Source of the DNA: an uncultured Clostridia bacterium
GTDB lineage: Bacteria > Bacillota > Clostridia > Oscillospirales > Butyricicoccaceae
DNA length: 19,114 nt
Reading direction: 5' to 3'
Assembly: GCA_910589115.1 (NCBI GenBank)
Contig: CAJUSB010000063.1
Span: 1-19,114 of the forward strand
Part shown: positions 1 to 6,317 of the stretch, in pieces
Numbering within the stretch: position 1 is the stretch's first letter
Layout of the letters: the number at the start of each line of letters is the position of its first letter
Notes under the pieces: model-generated
Told to the model about the DNA's origin: nothing
Database searches by the model: none
The model's input: the letters and a program-made list of their open reading frames with translations, nothing else
Translations under genes and position numbers: made by a program

Positions 1-21
1 CCAGAGGGCAGCGCCCTCTGG
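1..21. repeat. Palindromic intergenic repeat, copy R1 (partial)
   Basis: A perfect 9-bp inverted repeat (CCAGAGGGC, spacer AGC, GCCCTCTGG) lies at the left edge. It is the core of a GC-rich hairpin family seen five more times in the window. The element probably continues beyond the edge. Confidence 0.75.
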
Positions 22-82
22 CGGAACGGCAGTTGAACACCTCCTTGTGATTATATCAGATTCAGTCGAAAAGAGGAATCCC

Positions 83-1357
83 ATGAACGAAATTACCCGC
101 ACCCTGCTGGCACCAGGTGTGCGCTTGACCTGTGTTACCACCGGCCAATTCAAAACTGCGGTGATGAGCGCGAATTTCCTTTTGCCGCTCAGTATCCCCC
201 ATGTGTCAGCCTTTGCTGCATTGCCCCATGTGCTCCGCCGCGGCACAGCCGCATATGCCGGCCTGTACGCACTCGGCGGTGCGCTCGAAAATCTTTACGG
301 CATGCGCGCTGAACCGGTCGTCCGCGCACACGGCGAAACTCTTACCATCGGCCTGGTCGCCGATGCGCCCGATGAAGCCTACGGCGGCAAAGGCCTCACC
401 GCCCGCGCCGCAGCTCTGCTGCTTTCCTTCTTCACGTCCCCTTACCTGCCGGATGGACAGTTTTGCACGGATTACGTTTGCAGCGAAGCCGCAAACCTGT
501 CCGACCGCATCGCCGCACGCAAAAACGAACTGCGCTCCTGGGTCATCCGCCGCCTGTGGGAACTGATGTGCGCCGAAGAACCTTTCGGCCGGAACGAATT
601 GGGCACCTCCGAAGAAGCTGCTGCCCTGACCCCCGCACAGCTGATGGAAGCCTATCAATTCCTACTGCAAAACGCTCCGCTTGAACTCTTCTACTGCGGC
701 GCGCAGCCGCCCGAGCAGGCCGCCGAGGCCTTCCGCGCTGCCCTCCCGCCACGCGGGAACCATTTCGCCCCGCTGCCCGAAACCCTGGTTTTTGCGCAGC
801 CGCCCCACGGCAGGCAGCATTTCGAGGAATCCCTGCCCGTCACACAGGGCAAGCTGACCCTGGGGTTCCGAACCGGCATCACCAGCGCTGACCCACGCTA
901 TCCGGCGCTGATGCTGGCCAATGCCGTTTTTGGCGGCACGACCAGCTCCCGCCTGTTCCGCAATGTGCGTGAAAAGCTGTCCCTGTGTTATTATGCAACC
1001 AGCCAATGCTTCCGCTTGAAAGGCGTAATGGCCGTATCCTCCGGCATCGACAACGAAAACAAATCGGTTGCACAGGCGGAAATCCTGCACCAGCTGGACG
1101 ATTTACAGCAGAACGGCCCCACAGAATCCGAGCTGGAAACTGCACGCCGCTCAATACTGACCGGCCTGCACGCAATGGCAGACAGCCCGATGTCGCTTGA
1201 AGCCTTCTGGCTCGATCAGGCAGTTGCTGGGCTTGACTGGCCGCCCGAAACACTGGCTGAACGCATTGCACAGGCTTCCGCCGCAGAGGTCACCGAAGCC
1301 GCAAGATGCATTGTGCCGGACACCACATTTTTCTTGAGGGGGACAGCGAAGAAATGA
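83..1357 (+). CDS. yfmF: M16-family peptidase-like protein YfmF (EF-P 5-aminopentanol modification-associated)
   Basis: The product is about 424 aa and belongs to the M16 (insulinase/processing peptidase) fold. I place the start at base 83, after a GAGG-type site, rather than at the upstream in-frame ATG at 47, which lacks one. The zinc motif HxxEH is absent: where it should lie, near residues 40-60, the protein reads ALPHVLRRGT. This is typical of YfmF, the non-catalytic half of a pair with YfmH. The second M16 half is visible as GGTTSSRLFRNVREKLSLCY. In Bacillus subtilis YfmF and YfmH are needed to mature the 5-aminopentanol modification on elongation factor P (known for the family, not visible here). 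It overlaps yfmH by 4 bases, so the two are probably translated in a fixed ratio. EF-P itself is not in the window. Confidence 0.88.
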   Translation: MNEITRTLLAPGVRLTCVTTGQFKTAVMSANFLLPLSIPHVSAFAALPHVLRRGTAAYAGLYALGGALENLYGMRAEPVVRAHGETLTIGLVADAPDEAYGGKGLTARAAALLLSFFTSPYLPDGQFCTDYVCSEAANLSDRIAARKNELRSWVIRRLWELMCAEEPFGRNELGTSEEAAALTPAQLMEAYQFLLQNAPLELFYCGAQPPEQAAEAFRAALPPRGNHFAPLPETLVFAQPPHGRQHFEESLPVTQGKLTLGFRTGITSADPRYPALMLANAVFGGTTSSRLFRNVREKLSLCYYATSQCFRLKGVMAVSSGIDNENKSVAQAEILHQLDDLQQNGPTESELETARRSILTGLHAMADSPMSLEAFWLDQAVAGLDWPPETLAERIAQASAAEVTEAARCIVPDTTFFLRGTAKK

Positions 1358-2643
1358 GGCTGCATTTTGACCGCGTGCACGAAACCGTGCACACCCGCAC
1401 GCTGGCGAACGGCCTGCGGATCTCTTATCTTGAAAAGCCTGGTTTTTCCAAGTGCTTTGCCATGCTGGCGACCGACTTTGGCTCTTGTGACGCCTGCTTC
1501 ACGGCAGAAGGGCGGCGCTGGCAGCTTCCGGCGGGTGTCGCGCATTTTCTGGAACATAAAATGTTCGAGGACGAGGACGGCAATGCCCTGCAAAAGTTTG
1601 GGGCGACCGGCGCCTCTCCGAATGCGTTCACCAGCCGCACGATGACGGCCTATCATTTTTCCTGTACAGAACGTTTTTGGGAAAATCTTGAAATCCTGTT
1701 GAAATTCGTTTTCACACCTTATTTTACTGAAGAAAACGTTGCAAAAGAACGCGGCATTATCGCGCAGGAAATTGGAATGCTGGATGACACGCCAGGCTGG
1801 CGCGTTTACGGCGGGCTGTATGAAGGTCTGTACCGTGAGCACCCGGTTCGCATTTCAATCGCGGGTTCGTGCGAATCCATTGCAGAAATCACTCCTGAAC
1901 TGCTGTACGCCTGCCACCGGACGTTTTACAGCCCGTCCAACATGGCGCTGGCTATCTGCGGGACGGTAGATTTTGACCGTCTTTGTGAGGTAGCTGAACG
2001 CCTGACGCCGCCGGCCTCACCGGAACCGCCGCAGCGGGACTATGGCATCCGGTCAGCGGCTGTGTACCAGCGGGAAGTTGTCCACCGAATGCAGGTATCC
2101 CAGCCGCAGGCGCTGCTTGGCTTCCGCGATACGCCTTTGGCGGAGGGTGAGAGTTGGCTTCGCCGTCTGCTGCTGGGAGATTTGTGCCGCCGTCTGCTGA
2201 GCGGCCCGGCTTCACCGCTGTATGCACGATTATTTGAACAGCGGCTGATCACCCAGGGATACAGTTCGGAATACAGCATATTCCCGGAGGCCGCAGCGGC
2301 AATTTTCGGCGGGGAAACCCGTGACCCGCACGCCTTGCGTGCTGCACTGGAGGACGAAGTGCGCCGCTGTGCGGAAGGAGTTTCCGAGGAATCCTTTGTG
2401 CGCACGCTGCGGGCACTGCATGGAAACTGCCTGCGGGTCTGTGATGATCCGGCGACTTATGTCCGGCGCGAACTGTCCGCGCTGTTCCGCGGCGAGCATT
2501 ATGCTGCCTTTGCCGAATATCTGGACGGATTCACGCAAGAGGAAGCCAGTGCGTGTTTTGCGCGCTGGACGGAATCGTCTCAGTCGCTGGTACTGCCACT
2601 TTCTGCGGATGAAAGCTCAAGCACGAAAGGAAACGCGCAATGA
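1354..2643 (+). CDS. yfmH: M16-family zinc peptidase YfmH (EF-P 5-aminopentanol modification-associated)
   Basis: The product is about 429 aa. The start at 1354 overlaps the yfmF stop (ATGA) and follows a GAGGGGG site; the longer in-frame reading from 1306 lies inside yfmF and is unlikely. Residues 64-68 read HFLEH, the inverted zinc motif HxxEH of M16 peptidases, and a downstream EENVAKERGIIAQEI stretch supplies the expected acidic ligand helix. Unlike its partner YfmF, this subunit should therefore be catalytically competent. It probably works as a YfmF-YfmH heterodimer in the cytoplasm, since no signal peptide is visible. The 3' end overlaps lgt by 4 bases, continuing the operon. The EF-P link comes from B. 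subtilis work on the family and is inference for this organism. Confidence 0.9.
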   Translation: MRLHFDRVHETVHTRTLANGLRISYLEKPGFSKCFAMLATDFGSCDACFTAEGRRWQLPAGVAHFLEHKMFEDEDGNALQKFGATGASPNAFTSRTMTAYHFSCTERFWENLEILLKFVFTPYFTEENVAKERGIIAQEIGMLDDTPGWRVYGGLYEGLYREHPVRISIAGSCESIAEITPELLYACHRTFYSPSNMALAICGTVDFDRLCEVAERLTPPASPEPPQRDYGIRSAAVYQREVVHRMQVSQPQALLGFRDTPLAEGESWLRRLLLGDLCRRLLSGPASPLYARLFEQRLITQGYSSEYSIFPEAAAAIFGGETRDPHALRAALEDEVRRCAEGVSEESFVRTLRALHGNCLRVCDDPATYVRRELSALFRGEHYAAFAEYLDGFTQEEASACFARWTESSQSLVLPLSADESSSTKGNAQ

Positions 2644-3464
2644 CCAATACAATCGCATTCCCGGCGCTGGGCCTGGAATTCACGCTCAACCGGGTTGCAT
2701 TCTCTCTGTTCGGGCTGAATATCTACTGGTACGGCATTATTATCGCGTTTGGGTTTCTGCTTGCGGTGTTATATTTGAATCACCGGATTACGGCGTTTGG
2801 CTTTACGAGCGACCATTTATTTGACTGTCTGCTCTGGGCGATACCGACGGCGCTGATTGGAGCGCGGGCCTATTATGTTATTTTCCGCTGGGACTATTAC
2901 AGCGCACATATTCATGAAATTTTGAGCACGCGTTCCGGCGGCATGGCGATATATGGCGGAGTGATTGGTGCGCTGCTGGCGGTCAGCCTATACGGCCTCC
3001 GGAAAAAGCTGAACATTCCGTCGATGTTTGATGTAGCGGCCATGGGGCTGCTGATCGGGCAGTTGATCGGGCGCTGGGCCAATTTCGTCAATGCGGAAGC
3101 GCACGGCGGCGAAACGGACTTCATACTAGGCATGAGCATAAATGGCGGTGCACCGGTCCACCCGACTTTTCTATACGAATCACTTTGGAACCTAACCGGC
3201 TTTTGCATTCTCCATGTGATATCGAAGCGTCATTATCGTTTTCGCGGCCAGCTATTTCTGGGATATCTGGTCTGGTACGGTGCGGGACGTTTCTGGATAG
3301 AGGGGATGCGGACAGACAGCCTATATATTGTTGGCACAGGCATCCGTGTTTCGCAATTACTTTCGGCGGCTGCGGCAGTCGTAGGCGGCATCTTGTTATA
3401 TATATGTTTCCGCCGTGGCATACAAACGCTGAACCAACTTTGGAACCCACACGCCAAACCGTAA
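2640..3464 (+). CDS. lgt: Prolipoprotein diacylglyceryl transferase
   Basis: A 274-aa multi-pass membrane protein, the usual Lgt length, with about seven hydrophobic segments. It transfers diacylglycerol from phosphatidylglycerol to the lipobox cysteine of prelipoproteins, the first step of lipoprotein maturation at the membrane. The Lgt signature begins at residue 144 (GRWANFVNAEAHGGETD), with the essential arginine at 145. Other conserved pieces are YWYGIIIAFG near the N terminus, GGMAIYGGVIGALLA in the middle and HPTFLYES before the last helices. The ATG overlaps the yfmH stop, so it is translationally coupled to the M16 pair. Any functional link between EF-P modification and lipoprotein processing is not evident; the neighbourhood may only reflect co-expression. 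A GC-rich repeat element and a hairpin follow the stop codon. Confidence 0.96.
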   Translation: MTNTIAFPALGLEFTLNRVAFSLFGLNIYWYGIIIAFGFLLAVLYLNHRITAFGFTSDHLFDCLLWAIPTALIGARAYYVIFRWDYYSAHIHEILSTRSGGMAIYGGVIGALLAVSLYGLRKKLNIPSMFDVAAMGLLIGQLIGRWANFVNAEAHGGETDFILGMSINGGAPVHPTFLYESLWNLTGFCILHVISKRHYRFRGQLFLGYLVWYGAGRFWIEGMRTDSLYIVGTGIRVSQLLSAAAAVVGGILLYICFRRGIQTLNQLWNPHAKP

Positions 3465-3465
3465 C

Positions 3466-3605
3466 GCCGGGGCGCTGCCCCTGGACCCCGCGCCTGCGCG
3501 GCGCACGCCAGAGGGCGCTGCCCTCTGGACTCCCGCTGGGGCTTATGCCCCAGACCCCGAGATGCTGCGCATCTCCGCCTCGCCTGCGGGCGGGACGGGG
3601 GCTTT
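3466..3605. repeat. GC-rich palindromic repeat cluster, copy R2
   Basis: About 140 bases made of successive short hairpins, each a G/C stem around a 3-5 base spacer: GGGGC/GCCCC, then CCAGAGGGC-GCT-GCCCTCTGG (3508-3528) followed by ACTCCC, then CTGGGGC/GCCCCAG, then GAGATGC/GCATCTC, then CGCC/GGCG. The CCARAGGG core and ACTCCC tail recur at R3-R6. Reading frames through it give only Arg/Pro-rich shadows, so I see no gene. Confidence 0.85.
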
Positions 3606-3633
3606 GGTGCGGTATCAACTGTTCAGCTTACAA

Positions 3634-3665
3634 GACCGGCCCGCCAAAAGCAGGGCGGGCCGGTC
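3634..3665 (+). terminator. 12-bp GC-rich hairpin downstream of lgt (terminator-like, no clear U tract)
   Basis: GACCGGCCCGCC pairs perfectly with GGCGGGCCGGTC around an 8-base loop. It lies 170 bases after the lgt stop and 65 before folD. The bases after it (GGCTTC) are not a U run on either strand, so this may be a stability element or a weak terminator. A similar stem lies downstream of hom at 17002-17033. Confidence 0.5.
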
Positions 3666-3730
3666 GGCTTCATACGGAATAGTTTCTCAATATTTACCAT
3701 TGTTTTAATTTTTATCTGGAGGTACAATCT

Positions 3731-4597
3731 ATGAGTGCATCAATCATCAGCGGCAAAGAAATCTCCGCGAAACTGCGCGGCAGAATCAAAGAAGAAACCG
3801 AAGCACTGTGCCGCGAAGGCATTACGCCCGGACTGGCCGTTATCCTGGTTGGCAGCGATCCGGCCAGCACGATTTATGTCAATAACAAGGAAAAAGCCTG
3901 TGCAGAATGCGGTTTTTACAGTGAAAAACACGTATTGCCTGCTGACACGACAGAGGATGAACTGCTTGCACTGATCCGCAGGTTGAATGATGATCCAAAG
4001 ATACATGGTATTCTCTGCCAGCTGCCGCTTCCGGCGCACATCAGCGAAGAAGCCGTCATCCGCACGATTGCCCCCGACAAGGACGTGGATGCATTCCACC
4101 CGGTCAATGTCGGCAAAATCATGGTTGGCGATTATGATTTCCTTCCCTGCACACCGGCCGGTGTAATGGCAATGCTGGATGAATGCGGCATTGATCCGGC
4201 TGGCAAGCACTGTGTTGTAGTCGGACGTTCCAACATTGTTGGCAAGCCGATGAGTATGCTTCTGCTGCACCGTCACGGAACAGTGACTATTTGCCACAGC
4301 CGCACCCATGATTTGCCTGCGGTCTGCCGTTCGGCTGATATCCTGGTCGCCGCTGTCGGAAAGGCGGGCTTTATCACAGCTGATATGGTGAAAGATGGTG
4401 CAGTCGTAATTGATGTCGGCATCAACCGCACCCCAGAGGGCAAGGTTGTAGGTGACGTATGCACCGCCGATGTTGCCAAAAAAGCATCCTTTATTACACC
4501 GGTTCCGGGCGGCGTAGGCGTCATGACAATTACAATGCTGATGCAGAACACACTGAAGGCCGCAAAAATGCGCAGCAGCGGACATACCACCCTTTAA
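3731..4597 (+). CDS. folD: Bifunctional methylenetetrahydrofolate dehydrogenase / methenyltetrahydrofolate cyclohydrolase
   Basis: At 288 aa this is full length for FolD, which interconverts 5,10-methylene-THF, 5,10-methenyl-THF and 10-formyl-THF in the cytoplasm and supplies one-carbon units for purines and initiator formyl-Met-tRNA. A TGGAGG site 8 bases ahead of the ATG fixes the start. The substrate site is visible as YVNNKEKAC (Tyr49, Lys53, Lys55), followed by ILCQLPLP. The Rossmann NAD(P) loop is GRSNIVGKP starting at residue 165, and the C-terminal signature TPVPGGVGVMT is present. The gene appears to be a single transcription unit between lgt and the RNA-rich intergenic region. I found no well-formed promoter just ahead of it, so readthrough from the lgt operon past the hairpins is possible. 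Confidence 0.97.
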   Translation: MSASIISGKEISAKLRGRIKEETEALCREGITPGLAVILVGSDPASTIYVNNKEKACAECGFYSEKHVLPADTTEDELLALIRRLNDDPKIHGILCQLPLPAHISEEAVIRTIAPDKDVDAFHPVNVGKIMVGDYDFLPCTPAGVMAMLDECGIDPAGKHCVVVGRSNIVGKPMSMLLLHRHGTVTICHSRTHDLPAVCRSADILVAAVGKAGFITADMVKDGAVVIDVGINRTPEGKVVGDVCTADVAKKASFITPVPGGVGVMTITMLMQNTLKAAKMRSSGHTTL

Positions 4598-4645
4598 GCG
4601 CCTGCACATTTTTTTACAAACTGCGCAGTTTTTTGACAAATTACC

Positions 4646-4674
4646 TTGCAACGGATACTAAAATGCGCTATAAT
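4646..4674 (+). promoter_or_regulatory. Sigma-A type promoter reading into the 4.68-5.14 kb non-coding region
   Basis: -35 TTGCAA (4646-4651), exactly 17-base spacer, consensus -10 TATAAT (4669-4674). Transcription should start near 4681. No gene follows for 900 bases, so it probably drives a non-coding RNA or a long leader. It faces the minus-strand promoter at 4789-4817. Confidence 0.7.
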
Positions 4675-4682
4675 AGGGTCAA

Positions 4683-4782
4683 GAAAACAAAATTAGCGGC
4701 AGCCGCCCAGGGATCCTACCCCCCGAGCGGCCTGTATGTGGCAGCCTACCTGCCGCACACAACGACATTGCGTCGCACCGCA
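4683..4782 (-). ncRNA. Candidate ~100-nt small RNA, minus strand
   Basis: A near-consensus minus-strand promoter (4789-4817) should start an RNA at about 4782. Read on the minus strand, GCGGCAG (4756-4750) pairs with CTGCCGC (4702-4696), enclosing a second stem (bases 4727-4731 with 4702-4706). The pair is immediately followed by the U-rich run UAAUUUUGUUUUC, a plausible intrinsic terminator. Two of the hairpin loops show GUAGG. It lacks the SRP apical motif, a CCA end, and a convincing ribosome binding site for the 29-codon frame inside it. The family is unrecognised. The opposite strand of this stretch is also transcribed from the promoter at 4646, so the two RNAs would be complementary. 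Confidence 0.5.
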
Positions 4783-4788
4783 CACCCC

Positions 4789-4817
4789 ATTATACCTCTT
4801 TCCAGCCCTTTTTTCAA
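4789..4817 (-). promoter_or_regulatory. Minus-strand sigma-A promoter for the ~100-nt RNA
   Basis: On the minus strand, -35 TTGAAA (4817-4812), 17-base spacer and consensus -10 TATAAT (4794-4789). It points toward folD, convergent with the promoter at 4646-4674; the predicted start sites lie about 100 bases apart. Confidence 0.7.
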
Positions 4818-5090
4818 GGGGCTAGGACGCTTTTTGCTCCCCGTTTTTGGTGTGGCCCGGCCGCCAGAGGTTTTTCCCCCTCTCTATCTTTCTGTGCCAA
4901 GCTGGCGCTGCATCATTTGCGAATCCCCATTTTTGATCCTGATCCACTACTTTACCTTACAACCCATCCTAGATACTTTCAGAGCAGACATGTTTTATAT
5001 TTGGGGAGCGAAAGTGCAAGAATAAGAGGCCCTTTATGGGAACTCGCGTGCGGATGTGTTCGTCGTTTCCGTTTACATACTTCGTGTGTG

Positions 5091-5141
5091 ACGCTGTGTG
5101 CGGCTTTCCGGCAACGGAATGGCCTGCAACGGCGTTTTTTT
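5091..5141 (+). terminator. Rho-independent terminator inside the 4.6-5.6 kb gap
   Basis: ACGCTGT (5091-5097) pairs with ACGGCGT (5129-5135). Inside are GGC/GCC and TTCCG/CGGAA closed by a GCAA tetraloop, and a run of seven T begins at 5135. It would end RNA started at the 4646 promoter (about 460 nt) or at a weaker start near 5008. Confidence 0.65.
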
Positions 5142-5235
5142 GTTTTCCGGCGGGGGAGCAGGCGGAGCACACCGCCCCCCTGCGGCGTGCTCCACACCGC
5201 TTTGCCTCTTCCAGCCTGAACACACGAGCTGCACT

Positions 5236-5257
5236 GGGTCTCTTTGAGGCCCTTTTT
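5236..5257 (+). terminator. Compact intrinsic terminator
   Basis: GGGTCTC, loop TTT, GAGGCCC, then TTTTT. It lies between the candidate RNA and the rimP promoter and would insulate rimP from upstream transcription. Confidence 0.65.
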
Positions 5258-5448
5258 GCATTTATCCCGATAATCATTCCCGCATCCCGCAATATCCCCG
5301 CCCGCCCCCCTCACTGCCTGAATTACATTTCAGATAGTACACAAATTGAAAACAGCCTATCCCCTAAATTTGACCGTATGTCCAGCACGTTTTTCCTGTA
5401 TGCATAGCCGCAGAAGTCGAAATTTTTTGAAAATTTTTTCCGAATCAC

Positions 5449-5477
5449 TTGCAATATCCATCCTAACGTGTTATACT
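5449..5477 (+). promoter_or_regulatory. Promoter of the rimP-nusA-infB operon
   Basis: -35 TTGCAA (5449-5454), 17-base spacer, -10 TATACT (5472-5477). The start is predicted near 5484, giving a leader of about 105 nt before rimP. The 200 bases upstream (5260-5448) are AT/pyrimidine-rich and hold nothing I can assign. Confidence 0.75.
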
Positions 5478-5509
5478 GTATCTGTTAGTTTCGGATAGTT
5501 AAGGTCAAG

Positions 5510-5531
5510 GAGTGGGGAAACCCACTCTTTC
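5510..5531 (+). promoter_or_regulatory. rimP leader hairpin / possible attenuator
   Basis: GAGTGGG, GAAA tetraloop, CCCACTC, then TTTCTT. It lies 26 bases into the predicted transcript and 60 ahead of rimP. A very stable stem with a U-rich tail could terminate part of the transcripts; NusA, encoded in the same operon, is known to affect hairpin-dependent termination, so autoregulation is conceivable (inference). Confidence 0.6.
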
Positions 5532-5588
5532 TTATTGAATATGCCACAGCAGCATATTCTATATTGCCGCACGGCAGGAGGTTTTTTT

Positions 5589-6053
5589 ATGCAGGCAAAA
5601 GAACTGATCCGCCGCGTTTCTGAAATGGCACTCCCGCTTTGCGATGCAAACGGCGTTGTGCTTTGGGACGTGGAATTTGAAAAAGAAGGCGGCATTCAGC
5701 TGCTTACCATCACAATCGACCGCGATGGCGGCGTCGATATCAGCCAGTGCGAAGCAATTTCCCGCGCAATCGATCCGATGCTCGATGCAAAAGAATTCGA
5801 TTCCCTGCCCGCCTATACACTCTGTGTATCATCAGCCGGGCTGGAACGCAAACTGAAAAAACCTGCGCATTTTGAGAAATTTATCGGTGCAAAGGTTGAA
5901 ATCCGCTTCTATAAACCGATTGATGGTGCGAAATCCGTTCAGGGTATCCTTTCCGGCTATGATAACGGCTGCATCACGCTTGAACAGGATGGCAATAGCC
6001 GAATCTATGAGCCGGGTGATGTTGCAGTCTGTCGGCTTGTGGTAGATATTTGA
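5589..6053 (+). CDS. rimP: Ribosome maturation factor RimP
   Basis: The product is 154 aa, normal for RimP, which assists late assembly of the 30S subunit. The start is the ATG at 5589, which has AGGAGG seven bases ahead; the upstream in-frame ATGs extending to 5535 have no such site. The N-terminal domain shows the family pattern LWDVEFEKEGG...LTITIDRDGGVDISQCE (two short conserved runs), followed by AYTLCVSSAGLERKLKKP, the link into the SH3-like C-terminal domain. It is first in the operon, preceded by its own promoter and hairpin leader. It is separated from nusA by 264 bases containing repeat copy R3, unusual because rimP and nusA are usually nearly adjacent in this gene order. Confidence 0.93.
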   Translation: MQAKELIRRVSEMALPLCDANGVVLWDVEFEKEGGIQLLTITIDRDGGVDISQCEAISRAIDPMLDAKEFDSLPAYTLCVSSAGLERKLKKPAHFEKFIGAKVEIRFYKPIDGAKSVQGILSGYDNGCITLEQDGNSRIYEPGDVAVCRLVVDI

Positions 6054-6139
6054 AACCGGATTGTTCTCCTCTATCCTGATCCTTAGTCCTTACAATATTT
6101 TACGGGTTAGTGCCGGTAAAAACCGGTAGAACTTTGTCC

Positions 6140-6275
6140 CTACGTCCCGCCCGCAGGCGAGAGAGGGAGTCCAGAGGGCGGCAGCCCTTTGGTGCCCGCC
6201 GCAGAGGCGGCCGCTCCGGCGAGGAGCGGGAGTCCAGAGGGCAGAGCCCTCTGGTGCCGTCCGCAGAGGACATCC
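6140..6275. repeat. GC-rich palindromic repeat cluster, copy R3 (inverse orientation)
   Basis: Two repeat units, each GGGAGT then a CCARAGGG/CCCTYTGG hairpin (6171-6192 and 6234-6254), fill most of the rimP-nusA gap. Its reverse complement matches copy R4 at about 11534-11612 over roughly 75 bases with few changes, judged by eye. Arg-rich reading frames across it are shadows. Confidence 0.85.
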
Positions 6276-6317
6276 CCCCGTATACCGCATTCTTTATAAA
6301 GGAGTGATTCACAAAAA

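Larger units (their letters stand above)
5026..5257 (+). ncRNA. Candidate structured RNA with pairing ends (possibly 6S-like; unassigned)
   Basis: The ends can close on each other: GAGGCCC (5026-5032) with GGGTCTC (5236-5242), then CTCGCGTG (5043-5050) with CACACGAG (5221-5228, 7 of 8 pairs). The same GGGTCTC can instead pair with the adjacent GAGGCCC (5246-5252) to make a terminator followed by TTTTT. Internal hairpins include a GCAA-tetraloop stem near 5105-5118 and a 12-position stem with one mismatch around 5166-5198. Size and rod-like closure suggest 6S RNA, and GATGTGTTCG plus CAGCCTG weakly recall it, but I cannot confirm this. A strong terminator at 5091-5141 inside the span argues that the RNA may instead end there. 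Confidence 0.3.

Noticed and set aside
3466..3605. CRISPR-like or transposon end
   Set aside because: Hairpins are of different sequence with no regular spacer, no flanking target duplication or transposase gene.
4612..4636. AACTGCGCAGTT palindrome with T runs as folD terminator
   Set aside because: The palindrome leaves no loop, and alternative pairing of GCGC arms is only four bases; T-rich, but not a convincing hairpin.
4633..4638. TTGACA as a -35 for the 4669 TATAAT
   Set aside because: The spacer would be 30 bases; TTGCAA at 4646 gives 17.
4598..5588. RNase P RNA, tmRNA, SRP RNA or T-box in the large gap
   Set aside because: No GAGGAAAGTCC block, no CCA-ended tmRNA acceptor, no SRP GGAAGGAAGCAGC-like apical motif, and no T-box AGGGTGG-type sequence on either strand.
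5535..5588. N-terminal extension of RimP
   Set aside because: The extra residues precede a strong AGGAGG site and do not match the family start.
6110..6307. Arg/Glu-rich reading frame between rimP and nusA
   Set aside because: It is a translation of palindromic repeat R3; no ribosome binding site and frames are open on both strands because of GC-rich content.
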